This document shows positions 54,501-63,761 of a stretch of 64,000 nucleotides of DNA, in pieces. Source of the stretch: Taeniopygia guttata (lineage: Eukaryota > Chordata > Aves > Passeriformes > Estrildidae); assembly GCF_048771995.1 (NCBI RefSeq), contig NC_133027.1:58961501-59025500 (forward strand), read 5' to 3'. The notes beneath the pieces are model-generated. The model ran no database searches. It had not been told where the DNA came from and was given only the letters and a program-made list of their open reading frames with translations. Position numbers and translations under genes: made by a program. Each line of letters begins with the position of its first letter. Position 1 is the first letter of the stretch.

Positions 54501-57500
54501 GCTTTCTCTGGGTCCCACTGATTTTCATCGCTTCTTCCTACCTGCCCTTTGCTGTCTTTGGAGTTCATAACCATCCCTATGTCTCTTGATTTCTACCACT
54601 CCTGACTTCTTTGCTTCTCTTTCCTCTTTGCTTTCTCATTATCTTCTCTTTCATAATTTCCCCTTCCTTCCTGGTTGTGAGATGCACAAAGATTGATTTC
54701 CAGCCAAGTGAGGTGTCTCACACAGGGAAAGTAAACCAGAGAAATATTTCTTCTGAATTATTCTGAGCAGTCCCTCTCACTGCTGTAAACTATCATTGAG
54801 GCAGAGGAAAAAAACGGGTGCAAGCTCAGTCTGTGACATGTAAAATGACATATGGGAAGCCAAGTGGCCAAATGGAAATCTCCAGTTAACACTGATCTTC
54901 AGTGATTTGTGTTCACCTGCTGACTACTATAGCCTTCTTCCTTTTCTGGTACTGAAATCTTCTCCAGACATTTTCCTCAGCAAACCATCTTACTTTGCCA
55001 GTCTGCTCTAAAGTCTTTATAATCCCTTTTGTTTTCACATCGAGTTTTCTCAGCCCTGTGTTCTTTAGTTTTGTACTGAAAAAAACTTCAGCATTCTGGT
55101 ATGCAATTACTAATTCTGGTGAAACTAGACATTTTTGTAAACATGGCTGAACCATGAACGATGCATGTTGTTCTTTGTTCAGGCTCCTTTATGACCTCTG
55201 GCAAGACCATCCAATGTGCCTTGGTCTCATCACATCAGGACTTCCAGATTTCCTTACATTTTATTTGAGGGAACCAAAATTTTAAAAGACAAGGGGGTAA
55301 TATAGTATTATTATTTTTATCCTTTGCCTGCCTCTGTGTTTTTCCTGCTGCATAGCTTCCATGCAGCTGTTGAACATTTAAGAAAAACATGTCTCCCACT
55401 GAGCAAGTTCCCTTCCAATGTGAATTGAGCTTCAGGCAAGAGGAAATGTGAGTCCTGAGGTCACTCCTGAAATCAAACTCTTGCCTGGCTGCACATAATT
55501 CTGCTGTTGTGTTTTAAGGGGGATTTAGAAAAAAAGTAGTATATATTTCCCACAAAGAGCATAAAAAGAAACAAATACTGGTGATCATGAGATGATCATA
55601 TGATCCTTCAAATCTCACTGTTTTTCTGGTATTTTCAGTCATGGTTTTGAGTCTACAGCTCACGTCCAAGCAGAGATGGGGAGAATGTGGGATTACAGAG
55701 AGCAGATGACTGGCTGGTACTGACCAGAGTTAATATTGGGAGGCCCCTGTGCACTCCACGCTGATGACTGGAGAAGACTGAACTTTTCTTTCCACTTAAA
55801 GATGCTGGAGCTACACCCCCTTGTTCACCGGGGAGTAGTATTTCTGTCAGATATGAAAGCAGCTTCTAATCTGCTCTGACCTTGGCAAGAAATTCAAGTC
55901 CAAATGTAGTAACATAGAAGCTGACAGGTCAGCCTGAAGAATTTGAAGGGGGGGAGGCTTCCTTGCCTTCTTTCTTTCTGTCTTTCCCTCTTTTCACTTG
56001 AAATCTTATCAAGGATCACTTCAAGTGCAGTGGCAGCCTGACCAGCCATTGAAATGACACCAGCTGGGTCACTGTCCCTCCTGTTAGTCGAGGTGCAGAA
56101 ACCATTTACTGGCTGGGCTGAATCCGTGCTACTATTGTTATAAATTCATAAAGGTGGAGACCCACAGAGAAAAAGCTTGTTACCTTTTTATGTGTAAAAA
56201 TTGGAAAAGTTGATCTAAATTTTACATTTGTACATGGTACTTTACTGAAAGGCTCCTGTCTTCACACCAGAGACTCTACTTTTGCTTTCCAAGACACAGA
56301 CCCACACAGAGTTTGCAGATGGTTCTCACTTATTCTCACTTCTGCTGAAGGTTTTTGCCTGTCAGGTGTGCTAGTGCCTTCTTCTACAAACTAAGACAAA
56401 ACCAGAAGTATAGAAATTACCTACACTTACTCTACTTCTTCCAGCCTTTCTACATCTGTAAGATCTTTCTATGTGCCTTGACAGCAAAGAGGCTAAAAAT
56501 GCTTTGAGCTCGAGTCCCAACTTGGGCATTATATAGAAGTCTGAATGATGCTGGTTATCTTTCTGGCTATCTTTCTTCTGGTCATTTTTCTGGGAGTGAG
56601 CTTATTTTTGATCATGTTGGCAGAAAGTTAAAAAGTTAAAAGTTGAGGTGCTGCTTTGTACTTTGTCGGTCAATTGATCAGACTAGAATTGCTATGGATT
56701 GCTCACAACAAAAATAAAAAATTATGAATGACCAAGGGGTATTTATTGTTTGTATTAGTTCAGAAATAGGCTTTTTGAGCCACACCAGACCCCCCTTATA
56801 TTTGGCATTATATTGGCCAGAACAAAAGCACTTTCCTTGCATCTGAAAATTTACAATCCTACTATAAAGTAGTGTAAACAGCACATCTTGTGGCTTCCCT
56901 CAATTCAGTGACCATGTGCACCAGTCCAGGAAAGGGAGGAGGCATTGCCCAGCAGGGGACCACCCAATAGCTCTGCACCCGTGGACATGGGGGGCTCACC
57001 AGTGAAAACCCTGTGCCAACAGGGACACTAGGCCGCTCTGTGCCTGGACACCCCCTGCCAGCCTGGGCTGACAGACACTATGCAGGTGAGGGGTTAAGGG
57101 GAAAGGGCCAACTCTCAGGGGTGAAACCTGATGTGTCTGCAATAGACAGAGATGGGCCCATGAAGGGATACAAGGAAATAAGAAAATAATGTTGCTGAGT
57201 AATCAGTAGTCATAGGTGAGCCACACTGCTACCTATCTGCTGTCCCATTTTCTGTAGATGACATGTCAAAGGCATGATTCAATGAAGATTCTGAAGGACA
57301 TTGCCTCCAGGCATCAGGAACAGCATAGGGCACAGATGCTCCTGTTTGAAAATCTCAAAAGCAAATTGAGGAGGTGGGTAGTCATGACCATTGCCAGTAC
57401 TGAAAGATAACTTATAAATATTATAGGTTTAAATGGGAAAGCCAAAGATAAGTAAATAATACTTGGTGGAGATCCAGAGGTAAGCTGCAAATAGACATAT

Positions 57501-58149
57501 CAAGAGGAAACAGTCTAGGGAAATTATTCTGGGTGGGTACTAGCAGAGCAGGATAGTGCTTGCTCGAGCCAGAGGAAGAATGTACTAAGACAAAATCTCA
57601 GTGGTCCGTGTTTCTTTTTAAACATTTTGCCATTTCCTACCTGCAGCTATAAAGGTCTCCCAGGTGGATTGACCATGCTTGGGGTAGAAGAAGGGAGGAA
57701 GAATTTCATGGCTTATGCAGTTTCACACTGCAAATGTCTCCTGGCTCAGCCAGGAGCCACAAAACATGATGAGAAACTGCCAGAGGGGCAGGTAGTCTGG
57801 AGAGTGCACAGAGCAGCTTCACATCCTGGTTCCTGTTTATGGGACAGGGCTCCTAAGGGGGATGTGTCTGTCCAAGTGGGCAGAGCTGGCTGCCTTTTGG
57901 GGTAGCAGTGGGTGTCTCCCCTTGGGAAGATACAGCCTGCTTATGTCACCAAGCCTTTGGGAGAGCAGATGGGGATACAGAGGCTTGGCAGAAACTGCAG
58001 GCAAAGGGTGGGCATCTCAGGGTGACAGCCAAGCTTGTGAGGGATGGGTATCCCTCAGCAGCAGTAATTGGAAGCATATTGCTGCTGGTGACAGAGGGAA
58101 GGTGTTTTCTTTACCTACTGATGTGCACTGGGTGGTAGGGGAGCGGGAA
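51578..58149. other. intergenic sequence between two CR1 remnants
   Basis: No gene or RNA is recognised. It is ordinary mixed-composition sequence with a C8 run at 54273-54280 next to ACCACCACAC and a pyrimidine-rich stretch at about 54480-54670. The open frames are short and unconvincing. Confidence 0.55.
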
Positions 58150-58265
58150 CAAGAACTCACTTGAACAAAGCCCTAAACAACCTCATCTAAGCCTGAAGCT
58201 CACCCTGTTTTGAGCAAGAGATTGGACTAGATGATGTCTGGAGGATCCCCCCAGTCTAATCTACT
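58150..58265 (+). mobile_element. CR1 LINE 3'-end fragment
   Basis: The run CCTAAACAACCTCATCTAAG, then CACCCTGTTTTGAGCAAGAG, then ATTGGACTAGATGATGTCTGGAGG matches the CR1 3' segment 'ctgagcaacctg...cctgctttgagcagggggttggactagatgacctccagaggtccc'. The final ATTCTATG repeats are missing or eroded. Old truncated copy in + orientation. Confidence 0.85.
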
Positions 58266-58836
58266 CTCTAAATTCACTCCAGATTCAAATTTAATTTCCA
58301 GGGTGGTGTTTTAGAACCTGCTTCCTCTGAACTCTGCCATTCTTGATAGTATCAGTAATGCCAAGGCATTTCTAAACAGTCACTGGACTCAGTCCCAAGC
58401 CACAGGGGTCTCCTCTTGAAGACAAAAGAGCCTCACTCACCTGCTGCTGGGACAATGGGATAATGGCATTAGGGGTAACTTCTATGCCTCTTTATCTCTC
58501 TCCTCTGGGCATTCCTCCCTTGATGAGGAATTTCCTCAGAGCACTGCCTGAAAGGCTTCTTGGGTGAGATGCATTTATCTGTGCAGCAGATAAAACACTG
58601 CAGTGGAGGTCACATTCTTCCATCTTTGACACTGTGACTAAGCTTGCCTGTAAGCTGGTGTCTCCTTGCACCTGCTCACAACATTATTTGTATTTGTTCT
58701 CCTATTGCACTGCATGACTATTATACTGATAACTACAACCTGACTGTATCTTTCCCCTCCTCAGCTGGAAAGTGGATCACTTGGCATTATAGGGGAATGA
58801 TGAAACACAGTCCTTTGAGCTTACTCCTTCTTCTTC

Positions 58837-58858
58837 TTTTTTTTTTTTTTTTTTTTTT
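58837..58858. repeat. T22 homopolymer preceded by CTT repeats
   Basis: TCCTTCTTCTTC leads into 22 Ts and then AG. This is the longest homopolymer in the window. It has the form of a very strong polypyrimidine tract plus AG acceptor on the + strand, or of a poly(A) tail read on the - strand. The 171-codon open frame spanning it owes a Leu/Phe run to this tract and is not a credible gene. Confidence 0.85.
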
Positions 58859-59300
58859 AGTGAAACGAGAACTCATAGAGAATACATTTCTTTTCCTTCT
58901 TTATAAAGCCAAATTTTACTCTTCTTCCTCATTTAAGAAAAAAATTTCATCCACTGTCACCTTCAAGCTTGAACACCCAAACATTGCCTCCTGGAAACAC
59001 CAATATATTTATACAGACAGCCTGTCCAATAATCAGAGTTCTTACAGGTTTGAGAGGAGAACATTTGCGCTGTGCCCAGGACATGCTGCGAATCTCTTCA
59101 GCCAAACTACTCATGGGACGGACTTTTGCAGTCTCTTGCCTTGTCCCATGCCCCTGTAAAGAACTGTCCATGGGCAGATGACAACATTTAGACTCCTGAA
59201 GCTTACCATATCTGTCAACACCCCCTGGGAAGAACAGAACAAGTAAAGAACTGGTGAGGAGAGAAACCACAGGAAAACTACAGAGAAATCACAGGCTGGG

Positions 59301-59326
59301 TAGTAGAGAGTAGTAGAGAGCTACTA
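59301..59326. repeat. 10-bp tandem repeat with inverted half
   Basis: TAGTAGAGAG occurs twice in tandem (59301-59310 and 59311-59320) and is followed by CTACTA, the reverse complement of TAGTAG, giving a small hairpin TAGTAG-AGAG-CTACTA. Similar ACTAGAGA words follow within 30 bases. Confidence 0.6.
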
Positions 59327-62300
59327 GAGACAGATTGGTACTAGAGAAAACTACAGACTGGGTGTCTCACTCCTGAAACAGCTCTGGGATGTCCAACAAG
59401 GGTCTCTGGGTGCTACAGTAATGTGCAACTACTCACTGAATGACACACTTGCTGCACAAATATATTGCCTTTATTGAAATAATCATCAAATTCAAGACTG
59501 AAATCAATTTCTGCTACTAACATCATTTTTAAACTGCACAGTGTGAAGAGCCAATTTAGTTATGTGTGACACACAGATATGTGTCCTTATCCATGAATAA
59601 GTCTTTTCTGATACAGATCACCTCTGTGATGTGAACCTATTTGATGTAAAGGTTTGGTTCATTTTATCTATCACTGTGATCTTTCTGGGATATGTGAACT
59701 CACAGGAAGTAAAGAAACAGTCTTCCACCAGCAAAATGTATCCCTTTTTCCTTATTTCTTACTATGGCATTATCAATTCTGCTTGTAAAACAACTATTTT
59801 TATACTGTTATTTTTGTAATTTTCTTCTTTTTACACTCAGTATTTTGTTTGTCTGATACACATTAGTTCCTTAGGCATATCCATGTATTTCTAACAGCAT
59901 CCTAGAACTTCCTCTCATAACTGGAAAAGAGAGAGGGGAGAAAAAGCTGAAGATTGCAGTAAATACAGTTGAGGTGAAGTCAGAGCACTATATTCTCTAT
60001 CCAGATCTAAGGTATGTTCTTGAGAGCTTCCCATTTTGAGAACACTTACACGATATGTTTCCACTTAGCTTTTATGCCAAAAATATCCCAATGCAGCTCC
60101 ACCACTGATAAAGGAAGCAAGAGCCTTCATGTAAACAGAGTTCCAGGCAGCTGCTAGTGCTCCCAGCCACTGTCTCATACAAACCTGTGAACAGCCAGCC
60201 GGGATGGGATATGGAGGAGCCCCTGGCCTGCCGGCTGGGCAGGCAGCCCTGTTCCCCATCATGGATGCTGGGGACTAGCCCTCCCATCCCCACCTTGCTG
60301 CTCCTCAGGATCAGCCAGAGCGGCAAAGCTTGTGGCCACTTGCAGGGACCAACAGAGTCAAGGCTGGAAGGAGCGCATGGCGAAAACCATGGATGGGGCA
60401 GAAGACAGCAGGAAAGTATTTCATCAGCACAGGTTCACAGACTGAGATATGTGGTTTGTCTCTTCTCTACAAAAGCATCAGCAGTGGTTACATCAATCGT
60501 AAATGCCTTTGGAAAAGATACAATTTTAAAAGTAAATAAATTAAACCCTGTCTACAGACTCTGCATTATAAATATCATTATGAAAGTTATCCAGGTTTCA
60601 GGGGAGTTTTAAAACAATCATGTGCTAGCTGCAATGCTGCAAGATTGTCCTGCCATTTGGAAGGTCTGTGCTTAGCCTACTAAGAGTTTCCTCAAAGATG
60701 TTTCACTAGATAACATGCCAGTAGAGCGTTAATTATTATCTTTCTTGATTCTTTGGATTCATCCTAAAAAGTCTGCATGCATACTTTTGGCAATAGCTTG
60801 AATATTCTCGCCTCTGTGCCAGCACCTGGTGACTTTGCAAAAGGACCAGAGGAAGCTTATGTGACTGCACTTCATGGGAAAGGCTGTCAATAGAAACAGA
60901 CATAGCTCCTGAACAACACTTCAATACAGCAGGAGGCAGTTGCAGCTTTCAGGGTAGAGGTCTGGGCAACAGCCATCCCAGCACAGAGGCAGAAGACAGG
61001 GAAACACAGGGTGACAAAGGCCAGAGTCAGATTTGTCACTCATTGTGATTCCTTCTGTACAGACAGGGTGTAGACCATCAAGAATGGCAAACTGGGAACC
61101 GACCACCCACTGGACAAGATTGGAGATGTTGGATATCTCTCTTAGAAGTTCCTATGCTAGATGTACTCCAGGAAAGAAAACAAAAGCAGATACATAAGTG
61201 CAAGAGGAAATGAGACAGAATCTGTGCCCATATCAGGGATTATACAGGGATAGACAACAGCTCATGGCTGTCTGCATCGCAAGTTTGCAGAAATGTGATG
61301 GTTCAAAGTGGGGAGAAGTTACGAGTGTACACACAAACCATCCTGTGCTGCTCCTTATTACCTGAAAGCCATCCCCAGCACACTTTATTTCACTGAATAG
61401 ATGTAGCCAAAGACTTTCAGCCAAAAGAAAGTAATTTGCATTCAGAAAATGGCCAGTGAATGGGCATTGAGGGGTGTCTCTCTCAGCTGCAGTGCTTGCA
61501 GCATCTTTGCTCTGAGACTGTTGGGCACAGAGCTGGTGCTGCCGGGCACAAGCAAAAGGACTAAAGAGCAAATTTATATGGACAGAAGGAGGCAGCACTC
61601 TAGCTCCTTGCAGAGAAAGCATTTTGTGGTCAATGAGCAGTGAAAAGAGAAATGATGTGGCACAGATCTTGAATTATGCCACATTTCCCTTCTTGAGAAA
61701 CTCCCTGGCAAAACCCTGATCTCCCCGTGGCACACGCCGTCCCCAATTTCTCTGTGTGCCACTGAGCCCCACAGCCAGCCCTCCCCTCTCCAAAGCCCAA
61801 AAATCCTCCGTGTCTATGCCCAGGGTCCACAGCTGAAGGGGAACCCAAGATAGCTCTGCAGCAGTTGGGCTGGCCTCCATTCTCAGGTGCACCTGCAAAG
61901 GAGCAGCTGAAGGCAGGGAGAAAGGCAAATTTGGTGGGGAATGGAGGTGGTGCTGGCTCTTTCTCCACCAGAGACATGGACATCAAAGGATGACAGCCAG
62001 GAAAGGCTGGGAACAGGCTCCTTGCTCCCTGTTGTGAGTGCTGGCTGGTGGGTGATCCAGAAGTACTGGGTGGCTATGGGTAAGTTCTGCTACAGGGGCT
62101 CAGGCAAAGCTCAGACCTGTATCTCCTTTCTCTCTTCTCAAAATGAGGAAGACCAATCAGTAAGCAGGAGATATTTATCCCAACTTTGTGATCCTCAACA
62201 CCAGTTTTGTTCTGCTGAACACAAACAATTCCAGCAGGTTCTTGCGTTACCTAAGGAAGATGATGAACATGCTTTTTCAGTCATTGACTTGATGTGTGTT

Positions 62301-62810
62301 GATTTTTTAAGGGAAAAAACTGACCAGCATGTGAATATTAGGCTCTCTGTAGAATGGAATTTTTTCAGAATGGTTTTTTTTTTTTTTTTTCCTGAATGAA
62401 ACAGTGTTTTGGTGGGTAAGGACTGGTTTAAATGTTAAAAAAGAAATTGTGTCTGTACTATGAATTCTTCAGACCAGTCTTAATTTTAATAATGAACTCT
62501 GTATAGGACAGGTACATGCATATGTTTTGAAAAAAAATTTATACTTAACGGTGAAGAACAGTTAATGGATCTGTTTGCTATCAGTTTGGCACAGTGTGGT
62601 TAGCTTAATTCATTTTGTGCACTAATTCACTGCTGATACCTTTGAAAGTACCAGGTAAGAGTATGTCTACATACATGTGGTCCTGCTTTTGCGGCATGGG
62701 AAAGATGCTTTGTGTATTTTGGGCTAGGAGAGAAACTACCCTGTTCTTGGCTTTGCTTGCTTGTGCCAGGATCTGGCATGAATTAATAACTGGGAACCTA
62801 TCCTGTGTGA

Positions 62811-62935
62811 CAATAAAAACCAACCAACCAAACAAACAAAAAAAACCACCCACAAACAAAAAGAAGTCCAAAAACCAAAAAGGCAGCTTGATTTTTTTTT
62901 GTTTTGTTTTGTTTTTTTGTTTCCTCAAAGTTGCC
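62811..62935. repeat. facing A-rich and T-rich tracts
   Basis: An A/C run built of AACC and AAAC words (about 62815-62880) is followed after about a dozen bases (GGCAGCTTGA) by a T/G run (TTTTG)n at about 62892-62925. The two are roughly complementary, so the block could fold back on itself, or it may be two retroelement tails inserted in opposite directions. It ends about 80 bases before the CpG island begins. Confidence 0.6.
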
Positions 62936-63140
62936 TAAGACATGGGACCTTACATTTCTGCATCATCTGAAACCTGGACATCCCTCAGGCAGGCCCAGCA
63001 TGGCTGAGGTCCGGACGCAGCGCTGAGGGCTGCTGGCCGCGGAGCAAAGCGCCCGGGGCAGGAGGCGGCAGGAGGCCCGCGGGGGGCGAGGGGCAGCGCG
63101 GCCGGGCCGGAGTCCGTGAGGGTGCCGGCGGGTGGGCGCT

Positions 63141-63170
63141 GGTCCCGGTCGGTCCCGGTCGGTCCCGGGA
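63141..63170. repeat. 10-bp GC-rich tandem triplication
   Basis: GGTCCCGGTC occurs twice and is followed by GGTCCCGGGA: three consecutive 10-bp units in the promoter region. The spacing of one helical turn would put any bound protein on the same DNA face. Confidence 0.85.
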
Positions 63171-63189
63171 GAACGGCGAGGGGGCCGAA

Positions 63190-63204
63190 GCGCTGAGTCA
63201 GCGC
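63190..63204. promoter_or_regulatory. MARE/AP-1-like palindrome
   Basis: GCGCTGAGTCAGCGC: a TGAGTCA core with GC-containing flanks that are symmetric on both sides, close to the TRE-type Maf recognition element TGCTGAGTCAGCA. AP-1, small Maf-NRF2 or large Maf proteins are the families expected on such a site. Binding is inferred. Confidence 0.6.
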
Positions 63205-63338
63205 CGCGCTGCCGGCGCGGAGGGCCGGGGGCCGGGCGGCGCCCCCGCCCCGAAGGTGCCCGGGAGGGGCGGGGAGAGGCGGCAGCGGTGGCGGGTAGGG
63301 CGCTGCCCCCCTTGGCCGCTCCTTATCAGCCCGGTTTG

Positions 63339-63374
63339 ATGCTGCAAGGCGTGTCCGGGGATCTGCTCATGTGA
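63339..63374 (+). CDS. upstream ORF 1 in the AKAP12 5' leader region
   Basis: Eleven codons, MLQGVSGDLLM, and a TGA that shares its A with the ATG of the next small frame (TGATG). It would be translated only if transcription starts upstream of 63339, which is unknown. The ATG context is weak to moderate (TTTGATGC). It would act as a cis regulator of the main frame; the peptide itself is unlikely to be a product. Confidence 0.3.
   Translation: MLQGVSGDLLM
63367..63374. promoter_or_regulatory. E-box / M-box-like TCATGTGA
   Basis: CATGTG core flanked by T and A, the form favoured by MITF/TFE and USF bHLH-ZIP factors. It lies about 250 bases upstream of the AKAP12 start codon and about 95 bases downstream of the GC box at 63266. 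It also lies across the junction of the two small upstream ORFs. Confidence 0.5.
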
Positions 63375-63418
63375 TGGAGCAAGAGGCAGGCGGGCGGGGG
63401 GACCAGGGGAGGAGGTGA
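63374..63418 (+). CDS. upstream ORF 2 in the AKAP12 5' leader region
   Basis: Fourteen codons (MEQEAGGRGDQGRR) and a stop, beginning inside the stop of the preceding small frame through a TGATG overlap. The ATG has a good +4 G (GTGATGG). After its stop no further ATG occurs until the AKAP12 start at 63624, so ribosomes could reinitiate there. It is relevant only if this region is transcribed. Confidence 0.3.
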   Translation: MEQEAGGRGDQGRR

Positions 63419-63442
63419 TTTTCCTTGCTGCTCTTGCTCGCG

Positions 63443-63511
63443 CTTTTTTTTTTCCCTCCCCAGCCCCCCCCCTCCTTTTTTTGGTTTTTTTTTGAATTTC
63501 CCCCCTCTCGC
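63443..63511. other. pyrimidine-rich tract in the presumed 5'UTR
   Basis: Nearly unbroken C/T sequence: a T run, CCCTCCCCAG, a C run, CCTCC, a T run, GG, a T run, then CCCCCCTCTCGCG. It lies between the E-box and the start codon. It may contain the transcription start or act in RNA; homopurine-homopyrimidine DNA of this kind can also form triplex structures. Confidence 0.6.
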
Positions 63512-63623
63512 GCCCTAAAGGAGTTTGCGGAGAGCCGGGCTCCTTCATTCCCGGCTGTGCCGCCGCCGCCGCCGCCCACCGCCAGCCCCCGCCCGCGGCT
63601 CCGCACGGCCGCGGGGCAGCGCC

Positions 63624-63761
63624 ATGGGCGCCGGCAGCTCCGCCGAGCCGGCCGCCCCGCAGGACGGGGCCGGGGCCGCCGCCGAACCCCCCAGCACTCC
63701 CCCAGAGCCGCTGCCGGCAGAAGACGCCGCGGAGCCCCAGCCACCAGCGGAGCCCGCCAAG
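63624..63761 (+). CDS. AKAP12: AKAP12 (gravin/SSeCKS) alpha isoform, first coding exon
   Basis: The ATG at 63624 sits in a near-ideal context (GCAGCGCCATGG) and opens 46 codons ending at AAG|GTAAGG, a consensus donor, in phase 0. The product starts MGAGSSAEP; Gly2 with Ser6 fits the N-myristoylation rule (MGxxxS). The rest is Ala/Pro/Glu-rich and disordered-looking, with EPPSTPPEPLP resembling the STPAEPEP segment of human AKAP12, and it ends in AEPAK. As I recall it, human AKAP12 alpha exon 1 also starts MGAGSS, is acidic and low-complexity and ends in a Lys codon in phase 0. AKAP12 scaffolds PKA (RII), PKC, calmodulin, Src and cyclins at the plasma membrane and is a tumour and metastasis suppressor. 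The MTHFD1L exon upstream on the same strand supports the call. The kinase-anchoring domains lie in exons outside the window. MARCKS-type and BASP1-type myristoylated proteins were considered, but their starts differ (MGAQFS, MGGKLS). Confidence 0.87.

Larger units (their letters stand above)
58270..62810. other. intergenic sequence upstream of the AKAP12 CpG island
   Basis: No exon is recognised. The sequence holds the T22 tract, a small tandem repeat near 59300 and a T run at 62374-62390. The area around 60.2-60.4 kb and 61.7-62.1 kb is GC-richer. Distal AKAP12 regulatory elements are possible here, but nothing in the sequence proves one. Confidence 0.5.

Noticed and set aside
58644..59159. 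171-codon + open frame
   Set aside because: It includes a Leu/Phe run encoded by the T22 tract, has no known domain, and shows no codon bias or splice signals suggesting a gene.
60157..60612. 151-codon + frame and overlapping - frames
   Set aside because: No domain or exon signals; also explained by local GC content.
61941..62399. 152-codon + frame ending in a Phe run
   Set aside because: The C-terminal Phe run comes from the T tract at 62374-62390; no homology is recognised.
63132..63374. 80-codon + frame starting MGAG-like upstream of AKAP12
   Set aside because: The first codon is GTG, not ATG. The likeness to the MGAGSS start is a coincidence, and only the last 11 codons follow an ATG (reported as upstream ORF 1).
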